From positions 141,390 to 205,389 of the forward strand of contig NZ_JADLQO010000018.1 of assembly GCF_015477775.1 (NCBI RefSeq): a stretch of 64,000 bases of DNA, read 5' to 3'. The notes beneath the pieces were generated by a model. That model was not told the DNA's origin, ran no database searches, and worked only from the letters and a program-made list of their open reading frames with translations. This document shows positions 17,091-26,055 of this stretch, in pieces. The translations under genes and the position numbers were made by a program. This stretch comes from Nocardia abscessus (GTDB lineage Bacteria; Actinomycetota; Actinomycetes; Mycobacteriales; Mycobacteriaceae). Numbering within the stretch: position 1 is the stretch's first letter; every line of letters begins with the position of its first letter.

Positions 17091-18455
17091 ATGACTCTGG
17101 TGAAACCACATCGGGTATCCGGAGGCGACCACGAGCACGGTCATCTGGAGGAGTTCCGCGTCGACCCGATCGGACTGATGCGGCGGGTCCGCGAGGAGTG
17201 CGGCGACGTCGGATCGTTCGACCTCGCGGGGCGTCAGGTCATCCTGCTCTCCGGCGCGGAGGCCAACGAATTCTTCTTCCGCTCCGGTGACGACGACCTC
17301 GACCAGGCCGCCGCCTACCCTTTCATGAAGCCCATCTTCGGTGACGGCGTCGTTTTCGACGCCAGCCCGGAACGCCGCAAGGAGATGCTGCACAACCAGG
17401 CCCTGCGCGCCGAACACATGCGCGGGCACGCCGCCACCATCGCGCGTGAGGTCGAGCGGATGCTGGCGCGCTGGGGCGACGAGGGCGAGATCGATCTGCT
17501 CGACTTCTTCGCCGAACTGACCATCTACACATCCTCGGCCTGCCTGATCGGCGTGAAGTTCCGCAACGACCTCGACGACCGCTTCGCGCACCTCTACCAC
17601 GACCTGGAGCGGGGCACCGACGCGCTGGCCTACGTCGACCCGTACGCCCCGATCGAGAGCTTCCGCCGCCGCGACCAGGCGCGGGCCGAGCTGGTCGAGC
17701 TGGTCCAGGCGATCATGGATCGCCGGGCTGCCGACCCGCCGACGGGCAAGGACGACCGGGACATGCTCGACGTGCTCATCTCGATCCCGGGCGACAACGG
17801 CGAACCGCGATTCAGCGCCAGTGAGATCACCGGCATCTTCATCTCCATGATGTTCGCGGGGCATCACACCACCTCCGGCACGGCGGCCTGGACGATCATC
17901 GAATTGCTGCGCCACCCCGAGGTGCTCGGCCGGGTCGTCGCCGAACTCGACGAGCTCTACGCCGACGGCTCCGACATCAGTTTCGGCGCGCTGCGCCGGA
18001 TCCCGCACCTGGAATCCGTGCTCAAGGAGACGCTGCGCCTGCACCCGCCCCTGATCATCCTGATGCGGGTGGCCCGAGGTGAGTTCGACGTCTGCGGACA
18101 TCGCATCGCAGCCGGTGACCACGTCGCCGCCACGCCCGCCATCTCGAACCGGATTCCGGAGGACTTCCCCGATCCCGACGCTTTCGATCCCGGCCGCTAC
18201 ATCGATCCGAATCAGGCCGACCTCGTCAACCGCTGGACCTGGATTCCGTTCGGCGCGGGCCGACACCGCTGTGTCGGCGCGGCGTTCGCGCTCATGCAGC
18301 TCAAGGCGATCTTCTCGCTGCTGTTGCGGGACTGGGAGTTCGAGATGACCCAGCCGTCGGAGAGCTACCGCAACGACCACTCCAAGATGGTGGTGCAGCT
18401 CGCGCAACCCTGCACCGTGCGTTACCGCAGGCGCCGTAAGTCCGACAACGGCTGA
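17091..18455 (+). CDS. cyp51: CYP51, sterol 14-alpha-demethylase family P450
   Basis: A 454-residue P450 that I recognise as close to M. tuberculosis CYP51 along its full length: RVSGGDHEHGHLEEFRVDP, PERRKEMLHN, LAYVDPYAPIESFRRRD, FAGHHTTSGTAAW (oxygen-binding I-helix), ETLRLHPPL (ExxR) and FGAGRHRCVGAAFA (haem Cys). CYP51 removes the 14-alpha-methyl group of sterols using ferredoxin-delivered electrons. Actinomycetes of this kind do not make sterols, so the true substrate is uncertain. ATG 17091 has AAGGA seven bases upstream. A ferredoxin is encoded in the converging operon. Confidence 0.93.
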   Translation: MTLVKPHRVSGGDHEHGHLEEFRVDPIGLMRRVREECGDVGSFDLAGRQVILLSGAEANEFFFRSGDDDLDQAAAYPFMKPIFGDGVVFDASPERRKEMLHNQALRAEHMRGHAATIAREVERMLARWGDEGEIDLLDFFAELTIYTSSACLIGVKFRNDLDDRFAHLYHDLERGTDALAYVDPYAPIESFRRRDQARAELVELVQAIMDRRAADPPTGKDDRDMLDVLISIPGDNGEPRFSASEITGIFISMMFAGHHTTSGTAAWTIIELLRHPEVLGRVVAELDELYADGSDISFGALRRIPHLESVLKETLRLHPPLIILMRVARGEFDVCGHRIAAGDHVAATPAISNRIPEDFPDPDAFDPGRYIDPNQADLVNRWTWIPFGAGRHRCVGAAFALMQLKAIFSLLLRDWEFEMTQPSESYRNDHSKMVVQLAQPCTVRYRRRRKSDNG

Positions 18456-18467
18456 CGGCGCGGCCGG

Positions 18468-18543
18468 GCCCGCAGCGCTCCCCGCCCTCGACTGCGGGCT
18501 CCCAGCCACTGGCGACGGGAGCACGCCGCCGGGGGCGGGGAGC
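18468..18543. terminator. Complex inverted repeats between converging P450 genes
   Basis: The 100-base gap between the CYP51 and CYP125 stops holds a perfect 11-bp inverted repeat, GCTCCCCGCCC (18477-18487) with GGGCGGGGAGC (18533-18543). It also holds shorter nested or overlapping pairs, GCCCGCAG/CTGCGGGC and GCTCCC/GGGAGC. There is no U-tract, as is common in actinomycetes. It probably ends transcription from both sides. Confidence 0.55.
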
Positions 18544-18555
18544 ATACAGCCGCGG

Positions 18556-19782
18556 CTACTCGTATCGCACCCGCCAGCTCTTGATTCCGTTGATCCAGCC
18601 CGACCGCAGCCGCACCGGATCGGACACCTGCCGCAGGCCGGGCATCACCTCGGCGATGGCGTTGAACATCAGATCGATCTCCAGCCTGGCCAGGTTCGCG
18701 CCGACGCAGTAGTGCGTGCCGGTGCCGCCGAAACCGACGTGCGGGTTCGGACTGCGCAGCACGTCGAAGGTGAACGGATCCGCGAAGCCGTCCTCGTCGA
18801 AATTGGCCGAGCTGTAGAACAATCCGAGCCGCTCGCCCTGGCGGATCCGCTGCCCGCCCAGCTCCAGGTCCTCGGTGGCGGTTCGCTGAAACGCGGTCAC
18901 CGGGGTCGCCCAGCGCACGATCTCGTCGGGGGCGGTCCGCGGACGCTCCTGCCGGTAGATTTCCCACTGTTCCGGGTTGTCCACGAACGCCTTCATCCCG
19001 TGGGTGATGGCGTTGCGGGTGGTCTCGTTCCCCGCCACGGCGAGCAGGATGACGAAGAAGCCGAATTCGTCGGAGCCGAGCGCCTCGCCGTCGACGTCGG
19101 CGTGCACCAGCTCGCTCACGATGTCGCCGACCGGGCAGGCACGGCGCTGCTCGGCCATGTTCCAGGCATAGCCGAGGATTTCCGCGGAGGCCATGGCGGG
19201 ATCGCCGTACTCCGGATCGTCGTAGTTGAGCATCTGATTGGACCAGTCGAACAGCTTGCGCCGATCCGCCTGCGGCACGCCGATCAGCTCGGCGATCGCC
19301 TGCAGCGGGAGTTCACAGGCCACCTGCTCGACGAAGTCACCGCCCCCGGCCCGTTTGGCGCCGTGCACGATGCGCGCGGCACGCTCGGTGAGCGCCGCCC
19401 GCAGGTTCTCCACCGCCCGCGGCGTGAAGCCCTTGGAGATGATCCGCCGGATCTTGGAATGTTTGGGCGGGTCCATGTTCACCAGCAGTGCGCCGGTGAG
19501 CGCCATCTGCTCCGGCGTGATGTCGCCGGGCAGCCGGATGATGGCCCCTTTGCGCTCCGAGGAGAACAGTTCCGGGTGCTTCGAGATCTCCTTGATGTCG
19601 GCGAGCTTGCTCACCACCCAGTAGCCTCCGTCGCGGAAGCCGCCGGAGGTCTCGTCGGATTGCGCGTTCCACCACACCGGGGCGGTCCGTCGCAGGTGCG
19701 CGAATTCCTCGATCGGACTTCGGTTCTCCCACAACGCCGGATCGGTGAAGTCGAATCCGACCGGCAAGGCCGGTGCTGCCAT
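18556..19782 (-). CDS. cyp125: CYP125-like steroid C26-monooxygenase P450
   Basis: A 408-residue P450 closely resembling CYP125: LPVGFDFTDPALW, PVWWNAQ, DFVEQVACELPLQAIAELIG, AVAGNETTRNAITHG (I-helix), EIVRWATPVTAFQRTA and VGFGGTGTHYCVGANLAR (haem Cys). CYP125 enzymes oxidise the terminal carbon of the cholesterol side chain to the acid, which is then activated by FadD19-type ligases; one such ligase is two genes upstream. It is the last gene of the minus-strand operon. AGGAGG sits just before the ATG. Confidence 0.88.
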   Translation of the reverse strand: MAAPALPVGFDFTDPALWENRSPIEEFAHLRRTAPVWWNAQSDETSGGFRDGGYWVVSKLADIKEISKHPELFSSERKGAIIRLPGDITPEQMALTGALLVNMDPPKHSKIRRIISKGFTPRAVENLRAALTERAARIVHGAKRAGGGDFVEQVACELPLQAIAELIGVPQADRRKLFDWSNQMLNYDDPEYGDPAMASAEILGYAWNMAEQRRACPVGDIVSELVHADVDGEALGSDEFGFFVILLAVAGNETTRNAITHGMKAFVDNPEQWEIYRQERPRTAPDEIVRWATPVTAFQRTATEDLELGGQRIRQGERLGLFYSSANFDEDGFADPFTFDVLRSPNPHVGFGGTGTHYCVGANLARLEIDLMFNAIAEVMPGLRQVSDPVRLRSGWINGIKSWRVRYE

Positions 19783-19813
19783 GACTACCTCCTAGATGAA
19801 ACGTGCGAACCGA

Positions 19814-20935
19814 TCAGCGCGGCGAAGGACGGCGCGCGACGTCGGGATCGGCAGGCGAAGCATCGGCCGCGTCGCCACCGGTCCCGCGCAGCGAGGCGGC
19901 GGCGCGACCCGCGACGAGCGGCAGGTCGAGATAGGTCCGCACACCCGGTTCGGCGGCGACGACGTACGGAATGGAATTCACGCAGTGCATGGCCGTGGCG
20001 ACGATGCCGGGGTTGCGGACCAGACCGGCGGCGGCGCTGTGCGCGTGCATACCGGTGAACGTCACGGTCGCCCCTGGATCGCCGACGATCTCCACCTCGT
20101 ATCGCTCGCCCGCCGGACCGAAGGCCCATGGCGGATCGAGGTTCTCCTCACCCATGAACCAGTTCACCGCGGCCGTGATCACCGGTGTGCCCCGCACGGT
20201 TCCCTGCCAGCGGAAGCGTTGCGCGGCGACGCGGCCGGGGGCGATCGGACCGATCGGCGAGTCGATCGGCGCGGTGGCCACCGCCACCTCGTGCGTCACG
20301 CGCAACTGCTCGTCGAGTGCGATGCCCAGCGCGTCCGCGATCATCCACACCGACTGGCCGTAGCCGCCCGCGAGGACGTTCGCCATCACACTGGTGGCGG
20401 CCTGTTGCGGCGTGGCGCCGAACAGCATCCAGTCCCGAATCACCTCGGGCGCGCCGTAGGTGCGGATATCGGAGAACTCCTCGGCGCGGACTTCGGTGAT
20501 CGCGCCCGACAGCGCCGAGACCACCAGCGGAATCTTCTCGGTGATACCGCCGGGATGTATTCCCGCGCCGTGCAATGTGACTCCGGCCGCGCGGCACAGC
20601 TCGTCGTACCGCTGCCGCTCCGCGCGGCGCGGATGGAACCAGCCCAGGGGTGTGACGATGTTCTTGCCGGAGCGCAGGATCGCGCGCACGGTCTCGGTGT
20701 CGGCCATGAAGGGGCTGTAGAGCACGCAGTCGGCCTGCATGGCGAGCAGCCGGTCGGCGTCGGTCGTCGCACGCACTCCGATCGGCCGGCGGCCGACGAG
20801 CTCACCCAGATCCCTGCCGTCCTTGTCGGCGCTGTGCACCCACGCTCCGGCCAGTTCCAGCTCGGGATGGTCGAGAATGCCCTCGATGGCGGCTCGGCCG
20901 ACCCCGCCGGTCGCCCATTGGATCACCCGGATCAC
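19814..20935 (-). CDS. NAD(P)-dependent DapB-like dehydrogenase
   Basis: A 373-residue Rossmann protein beginning RVIQWATGGVGRAAIEGIL, typical of the actinobacterial dihydrodipicolinate-reductase-like family also seen in amine dehydrogenases. The motif GGITEKIPLVVSAL and a DapB-like C-terminal domain follow. The GTG start comes one base after the FadD19-like stop, so the two are cotranslated. Family members are common in P450 and lipid-degradation clusters, but their substrate is not known. A role in oxidising or reducing a side-chain intermediate is only an inference from context. Confidence 0.75.
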   Translation of the reverse strand: MIRVIQWATGGVGRAAIEGILDHPELELAGAWVHSADKDGRDLGELVGRRPIGVRATTDADRLLAMQADCVLYSPFMADTETVRAILRSGKNIVTPLGWFHPRRAERQRYDELCRAAGVTLHGAGIHPGGITEKIPLVVSALSGAITEVRAEEFSDIRTYGAPEVIRDWMLFGATPQQAATSVMANVLAGGYGQSVWMIADALGIALDEQLRVTHEVAVATAPIDSPIGPIAPGRVAAQRFRWQGTVRGTPVITAAVNWFMGEENLDPPWAFGPAGERYEVEIVGDPGATVTFTGMHAHSAAAGLVRNPGIVATAMHCVNSIPYVVAAEPGVRTYLDLPLVAGRAAASLRGTGGDAADASPADPDVARRPSPR

Positions 20936-20936
20936 G

Positions 20937-22547
20937 TCAGTCCACCTTGTGGTCGGGTCCCCGGCCAGAGACGTACTCCTTGGCCCACCGGTAATCGGGT
21001 TTGCCGCTCGGCGCCCGCACGACGGTCTCCGCGATCCAGATCTGCTTCGGCACTTTGTATCCGGCCAGATACCGGCGAACGTGGGCGTGCAGGTCGGTGA
21101 ACTCGACCGGCCCCGGGCCCGACAGCGCCACCACCGCGGCGACCTGATGTCCCCAGCGCTCGTGCGGCACCCCGATCACCACCGCGTCGGCGATCGCGTC
21201 GTGCGCCTTCACGACGCTTTCGACCTCTTCGACGAACACCTTCTCGCCACCGGTGTTGATCACCATGTTGCCGCGGCCGATCAGCGTGATCGACCCGTCG
21301 GTCTCGGCGCGGGCGCGGTCGTCGGTGACGACCATGCGCAGGCCGTCGACGGTCTTGAACAGCTTCTCGGTCTTGCCGGGATCCTTGTAGTAGCCGATCG
21401 GCACGTTGCCGGTCTTGGCCAGCCAGCCCTCCGAACCGGGCGGAACCCGACGTCCGTCGTCGTCCACGACGACCGCGCCGCGGCCGGTCTGCACCCGCGG
21501 TCCGCGCGCGGGATCGTCGTGCTTCTGCGCGAATCCGATACCGCCGAAACCGGTCTCCGACGATCCGATGGAGTCCGACACCACCGCCCACGGAAACAAC
21601 TCCAGCAGTGTGTTCTTCACCGATTGCGACAGCAGCGCGGCGCCGGAGGCGATCGCGAGCAACGACGACGCGTCCACCGGCTCGCGCCGGTACGCCTCGA
21701 TCAGCGGGCGGGCCATGGCGTCACCGGTGATCACCATGACCTGAGGTCGCTGCCGCGCGACGGTCCGCCAGACGCGTTCCGCGTCGAAACGGGATTCGAG
21801 GATCACGGTGTTTCCCGACCACAGCGCGGTGAAGGTGGGCATCATGGCGGCGGCGTGGATCAGCGGCGGCAACACCAGCCAGGTGCTCGGATCGGTCTGG
21901 GCGCCGGTGCGGGACTGCTGGAACTCGTCGGCGACCGGCTCGCCGGTGTAGAAGTCGATGCCGCCGCCGAGGACCCGCCACATGTCCTCCTGCCGCCACA
22001 TCACGCCTTTCGGCATGCCGGTGGTTCCCCCGGTGTACATCATGAACAGGTCATCGGGGCCGCGCCGGACCACCGGACGGTCCGTCGGCCGGTCGGCGAG
22101 AGCCGATTCGTAGGTCGCCTCCGCGAAGTCAGCTGTGCCTGTAACCAACTCGTCCTCAACACAGATCGTGTGCCGCAGCATGGACGTTTGCGCCCTGGCT
22201 TCCTGCACGGCTTCGGAGTAACAGGAGTGATGCACGAGCACTTCCAGATCCGCGTTGGCGTAGACATAGGCCAGTTCGCCGACGCCGTACCGGTAATTGA
22301 TGTTGATCGGGACGGCGGCGAGCTTGAAGCACGCGATCAGCGTCTCCATCGTCTCGATGCCGTTGTGCATCTGGAACCCCACGTGGGTCCCCTGGCCGAC
22401 GCCCACGGTCACCAGATAGTGCGCGAGCTGGTTGGCCCGGGCGTCGAGTTCACCGAAGGTGACCCGGCGTCCGGACTGGATCAGCGCCGCCCGCTCGGGC
22501 ATGGCGTCCACGGAGTGCTCGAAGAGGTCGGCGAAATTGTTGGCCAT
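20937..22547 (-). CDS. Acyl-CoA synthetase, FadD19-like
   Basis: A 536-residue adenylate-forming enzyme. Motifs: YTGGTTGMPKGVMWR (ATP loop), SSETGFGG, and the C-terminal GKPDYRWAKE ending with the lysine-bearing segment. These phrases match FadD19, which attaches CoA to the C26 acid of the sterol side chain. The enzyme would act directly after the CYP125-like oxidase of the same operon. The neighbouring genes are tightly packed on both sides. Confidence 0.85.
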   Translation of the reverse strand: MANNFADLFEHSVDAMPERAALIQSGRRVTFGELDARANQLAHYLVTVGVGQGTHVGFQMHNGIETMETLIACFKLAAVPININYRYGVGELAYVYANADLEVLVHHSCYSEAVQEARAQTSMLRHTICVEDELVTGTADFAEATYESALADRPTDRPVVRRGPDDLFMMYTGGTTGMPKGVMWRQEDMWRVLGGGIDFYTGEPVADEFQQSRTGAQTDPSTWLVLPPLIHAAAMMPTFTALWSGNTVILESRFDAERVWRTVARQRPQVMVITGDAMARPLIEAYRREPVDASSLLAIASGAALLSQSVKNTLLELFPWAVVSDSIGSSETGFGGIGFAQKHDDPARGPRVQTGRGAVVVDDDGRRVPPGSEGWLAKTGNVPIGYYKDPGKTEKLFKTVDGLRMVVTDDRARAETDGSITLIGRGNMVINTGGEKVFVEEVESVVKAHDAIADAVVIGVPHERWGHQVAAVVALSGPGPVEFTDLHAHVRRYLAGYKVPKQIWIAETVVRAPSGKPDYRWAKEYVSGRGPDHKVD

Positions 22548-22572
22548 GTCGTTCCATCTCTGGGTGGGGCTG

Positions 22573-23823
22573 TCACACGACGGTGAGCGGAAGGGGTATC
22601 CCCCGGTCGGTGAAGGTGAAGGCGGCGCCGGTGCTGAACCGGGTGATCGCGACCTCCGTCGCCTCCCGGAACGGTTTGTCGCCCAGCGTGATGCCCGCGC
22701 ACCACCCGTGCTCGCCCGCGGTGCGGACCTCGGCGGAAAAGCGCGGATTCACGCCGCGGACCAGGGCGTTGAGGGGCTCCAGGTGCTCCGGTCCGAGCAT
22801 CGACGGCCAGGTTCCGTCGGTGTGCGCGCCGCTCGCGGACGGAAACGTCACCGTCACCGTCTCGCCGGTGTCGCCGATCTCGATTCCGGTGTAGGGCAGC
22901 GGATTCAGAGCGGGATGTAGCCGCAGCACCGTCGCGAGCGCGACGGCGTCGTCACCGAGACCGAGACAGTTGCGCAGGCGTTCACTGGTGATCCCGGCGA
23001 TCCCGGCGAACTGTCTGCGCCCGATCTCCAGCGCCGCCGCGGCGTCCGTCCTGGCGCGTACCGCGATCATGAAACCCAGGGTGAGCAGATGCTGCTGCAA
23101 GCAGACCTCGTCGGCGAGGCGGACCAGCGCGGAGCGGGAGAAGTCCGCGAAGCGCACGTCGCTGAGCAACGGTCCGGAGTAGTCCGGCCGCCCTTCGTCG
23201 TCGCGGTCGATTTCGCCCAGTTCCAGCCCGGCCGCCGCCGACCCGGCGACCAGTTCGGCGTTGGGCGGCACCGGCGGCGGCGCGTGCGCGGGATCGATGA
23301 TCACCGTCCACGCGCACACCGGCTTCCGATCGGCCGGCTTGCGCGGTGGCCGGTGGATCGGCCGGACCTGGGCGTGCGGGTTGGTGGCCAGGGCGGTCGC
23401 GTCGAACGTGGGGTCTTCGATGTCGTGGCACATCGACACGACGAAGTCCTCGCCCATCGGTTCCACGTCGGCGAGCGCGCCGCAGTGGTCGAGCCAGAAC
23501 TCGCCGTGGTGGTGATCGTCGACCCGGAAGCGAAAGTCCATGAACTGCGGTGGCGCGCCGATGTCCAGTTGCAGGCCTTTGAAGATGGTCTCCACGCCGT
23601 CGCCCGCGAAGCCGAGCGCGCGCTGCATGCGCCGGGTGTAGACCGGGCTGGCCACCTGCCACTCCTCGATGGCGATCTCGGTCATGCCCTCGCGGCCGAA
23701 CGCGGCGATCGAATGCGCCATGCCGGAGCGGTCGATGAGGTGCCCGCACAGCAGCAGTTCGGGCACCAGCGCGGCCAAGGTGTCCCGATCCAAGTCGGCG
23801 AATCGGCTGTGGGGTGCGGCCAT
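22573..23823 (-). CDS. Uncharacterised protein of the P450/steroid operon
   Basis: A 416-residue soluble protein with no signal peptide or membrane segment and no family I recognise. It has a helical N-terminal part (LVPELLLCGHLIDRSGMAHS), a His-rich stretch RVDDHHHGEFWLDHCGAL near residue 100 that could bind a metal, and a beta-rich C-terminal part (VTVTFPSASGAH). Position between the NTF2-like gene and the CoA ligase, with gaps below 30 bases, implies a role in the same pathway. ATG 23823 is used; GTG 23835, which overlaps the upstream stop, is an alternative. Confidence 0.75.
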   Translation of the reverse strand: MAAPHSRFADLDRDTLAALVPELLLCGHLIDRSGMAHSIAAFGREGMTEIAIEEWQVASPVYTRRMQRALGFAGDGVETIFKGLQLDIGAPPQFMDFRFRVDDHHHGEFWLDHCGALADVEPMGEDFVVSMCHDIEDPTFDATALATNPHAQVRPIHRPPRKPADRKPVCAWTVIIDPAHAPPPVPPNAELVAGSAAAGLELGEIDRDDEGRPDYSGPLLSDVRFADFSRSALVRLADEVCLQQHLLTLGFMIAVRARTDAAAALEIGRRQFAGIAGITSERLRNCLGLGDDAVALATVLRLHPALNPLPYTGIEIGDTGETVTVTFPSASGAHTDGTWPSMLGPEHLEPLNALVRGVNPRFSAEVRTAGEHGWCAGITLGDKPFREATEVAITRFSTGAAFTFTDRGIPLPLTVV

Positions 23824-23828
23824 GTCGG

Positions 23829-24380
23829 TCACCACAGCGCGACGGGCGATTCGCCGATGCGATACCAGCCCGGCAGCGGCTTGCCGGAAACGGAGCGCTC
23901 GATGCGCTTCTGCATGCCCGGCGTGAGCGCTTTATCGGTGATCATCTCGAGAAACAGCGCCGAGACGTTGCCGAAGTCGAAGAAATCGCGCTGCCAGGAC
24001 CACTGGAAGTCGCCACCGTAGCGGAACCAGCTGCCGCCGATGCCCTCGGGCGAGTAGTTGCGCCCATCGGGACGTTTCGCCTCGCTGATCTGCTTCCACA
24101 ATCCGATGACGTTGCCGCTGCGTTCGTCGACCACGAATTCCTGGTAGGGATAGCTCCACCCCTCCAGCCCGGCCATCTCCTGGCCGAGGGCCAGCTCGCG
24201 GATCTCGTCGCGCCCGACGGCCATGAATTCCTGGGTGGGGCCGTAATTCCAGCCGTAGGTGGCGTCTTCGGTGTACATCTGCGCGAGCGGCTTCCAGTCG
24301 CCCTTCTCCTCGCAGCGCTGGTTCTCCACGATCCAGCGCTGAATCATCTCGTCGAGTTCGGCGCGGTCGAAACTTGGCAT
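23829..24380 (-). CDS. SnoaL/NTF2-like protein
   Basis: A 183-residue protein with the NTF2-like opening (FDRAELDEMIQRWIVENQRC, MYTEDATYGW) and the expected cone-shaped alpha+beta pattern. The C-terminal extension of about 50 residues (KALTPGMQKRIERSVSG) is longer than a minimal SnoaL domain. Members include steroid isomerases and hydratases, which would suit the operon, but catalytic residues cannot be assigned. Its ATG overlaps the ferredoxin stop by one base (TGATG). Confidence 0.75.
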   Translation of the reverse strand: MPSFDRAELDEMIQRWIVENQRCEEKGDWKPLAQMYTEDATYGWNYGPTQEFMAVGRDEIRELALGQEMAGLEGWSYPYQEFVVDERSGNVIGLWKQISEAKRPDGRNYSPEGIGGSWFRYGGDFQWSWQRDFFDFGNVSALFLEMITDKALTPGMQKRIERSVSGKPLPGWYRIGESPVALW

Positions 24381-24607
24381 CAGTCGGTACCTTTCGGAGA
24401 AGAGTCGGTCGCGCGTTCGCCGGCGATCGACAGGGCTTGGGTGGGGCAGTATCGAATCGCGTTCGCCACGGCGGGCTCGTGCTCGCCGGTCGGTGCGTCG
24501 TCGAGGATCTCGACCAGGCCGCGTTTGGGCACCGTGAACACCTCCGGCGCCTCGGCCTGACAGACCGCGTGTCCTTGACACAGATCGAGGTCGGCCCGGA
24601 TTCTCAC
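24380..24607 (-). CDS. [3Fe-4S]-type ferredoxin
   Basis: A 75-residue ferredoxin with the P450-partner pattern: CQGHAVCQAEAP supplies two cysteines with His at the missing-cysteine position, and RYCPTQAL supplies the third. That arrangement fits a single 3Fe-4S cluster. It should carry electrons to one or more of the three P450s here. The GTG start is set by AGGAG eleven bases upstream; a longer frame upstream has no ferredoxin character. It lies 61 bases after the CYP123-like gene and overlaps the next gene by one base. Confidence 0.88.
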   Translation of the reverse strand: MRIRADLDLCQGHAVCQAEAPEVFTVPKRGLVEILDDAPTGEHEPAVANAIRYCPTQALSIAGERATDSSPKGTD

Positions 24608-24668
24608 GGCCGGCTCCTCGCGGCCAGGCGGAGCGATCCCGGCACACGTGTCCGGTCGGGTCGACGGC

Positions 24669-25871
24669 TCATCGGGTCTCCACGGTGACGGGCAGGTGTG
24701 CGAAGCCACGCACGTTGGACGAATGAACACGGGCGATCCCGGACTCGACGACGTCATAGGAACGCACTCGGGAAGCGAACTCCTGCAACGCGACCGTCGC
24801 TTCCAGCCGCGCCAGGTGCGCCCCAAGGCAGAAGTGCACCCCCGCACCGAAACTGGCCGACCCCGACTTGTCGGCGCGATCGATTCGGAAACTGTCGCCG
24901 TCCTCGAACACCGCGGGATCACGATTGGCCGAGCCGATCAGCAACAACACCTTCGCCCCCGCCGGAATCACACCGCCGTGGTAATCGAGATCCTGTGTCG
25001 CAGTGCGTGCGATCACCTGGCTGGAAGTGTCGTACCGCAATGTCTCCTCCACCCAGTCGGAGACCAGATCCGGGTCCGCGACGACTTTCGCGTACTCCCC
25101 CGGATTCCGCGCGGCCCAATACAAGGCGTTGCCCAGCAGTTTCGTGGTGGTCTCGTTACCGGCCACCACCATCAGGAACAAGAAGCCGATGATCTCCTCA
25201 TCGGACAACCGGTCGCCCTCGATCTCGGCGTCCAGCAGCGCCGAGGTCAGATCGTCCTTCCGCGCGCGGCGGCGCTCGGCCACCATCTCGGTGTAATAAC
25301 CCAGCAGCTTCATCGACGCCTCCGCCGCGGCCATCGGGATGTCGAGTACACCGTCCTCCCGATGCACCACCAGATCCGCCAACCGGCGGATCTCCACCCG
25401 ATCCGCGGCCGGGACCCCCATGAGTTCGGAGATGACGTCCATCGGCAGCTTGCCCGCGACCTCATCGATCCAATCGAAGGCCCCACCGGCCAGCGCGGGC
25501 TCCAGATACGACAGCGTCAACTCCAGGATCCGGTCTTCCATCTCCGCGACCCGCTTCGGCGTGAACCCCTTGAACACCAATCGCCGCATCCGCACGTGTC
25601 GCGGATCGTCCATCGCCAGAAACGACATCACCCGACGCGCATGCGGCCCCCACGCCGCCGGATCCAGCGACACCCCATTGGCACTCGACAACCGCACGCT
25701 GTCGCGGAAACCCCCGATCACATCCGCATGCCGGGACAACGCCCAGAACCCCAGAGCCGGGTTGTGATACAGCGGCGCCTCCTCCCGCAGCCGGCGGTAC
25801 GTCGGGTACGGATCCTCATGGAACCCGTAGTCATACGGATCGAACACCAGCGGCTCCACCGCAGCCGTCAT
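24669..25871 (-). CDS. CYP123-like cytochrome P450
   Basis: A 400-residue P450, first gene of the operon. Motifs: VVAGNETTTKLLGNALYW (I-helix), EETLRYDTSSQVIARTA (ExxR) and FGAGVHFCLGAHLARLEA (haem Cys). The opening (VFDPYDYGFHEDPYPTYRRL) and the end (VHSSNVRGFAHLPV) resemble CYP123, which in M. tuberculosis sits beside cyp51 and a ferredoxin gene. The natural substrate is unknown. ATG 25871 is used rather than GTG 25880. Operator-like sites and a possible KstR box lie within 200 bases upstream. Confidence 0.85.
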   Translation of the reverse strand: MTAAVEPLVFDPYDYGFHEDPYPTYRRLREEAPLYHNPALGFWALSRHADVIGGFRDSVRLSSANGVSLDPAAWGPHARRVMSFLAMDDPRHVRMRRLVFKGFTPKRVAEMEDRILELTLSYLEPALAGGAFDWIDEVAGKLPMDVISELMGVPAADRVEIRRLADLVVHREDGVLDIPMAAAEASMKLLGYYTEMVAERRRARKDDLTSALLDAEIEGDRLSDEEIIGFLFLMVVAGNETTTKLLGNALYWAARNPGEYAKVVADPDLVSDWVEETLRYDTSSQVIARTATQDLDYHGGVIPAGAKVLLLIGSANRDPAVFEDGDSFRIDRADKSGSASFGAGVHFCLGAHLARLEATVALQEFASRVRSYDVVESGIARVHSSNVRGFAHLPVTVETR

Positions 25872-25943
25872 CGCCCACACTCCGAATCCGAGAACAAGTT
25901 CTCCACGGGAAGCAGCCAGGCCCCACTGAGGAGAGACACATAG

Positions 25944-25966
25944 CTGGACATGTGTCTGGACGGTAC
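25944..25966 (+). promoter_or_regulatory. Operator-like site upstream of the CYP123-like operon (site b)
   Basis: Reads GGACATGTGTCTGGACGGTAC after CT, about 73 bases before the P450 start. It is the best reference copy of the repeated site in this cluster: an imperfect inverted repeat GGACA-TG-TGTC with a further GGAC half-site. Binding by the TetR protein encoded at 27223 is inferred. Confidence 0.6.
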
Positions 25967-26055
25967 CACTGTCGCATTTTCAGGACAATCCCGAACGAGC
26001 GATCTCTTCGAAACCGGCATGGAGGGCCCGCGAACCGCCGGGCCGCCCTCCAAAA

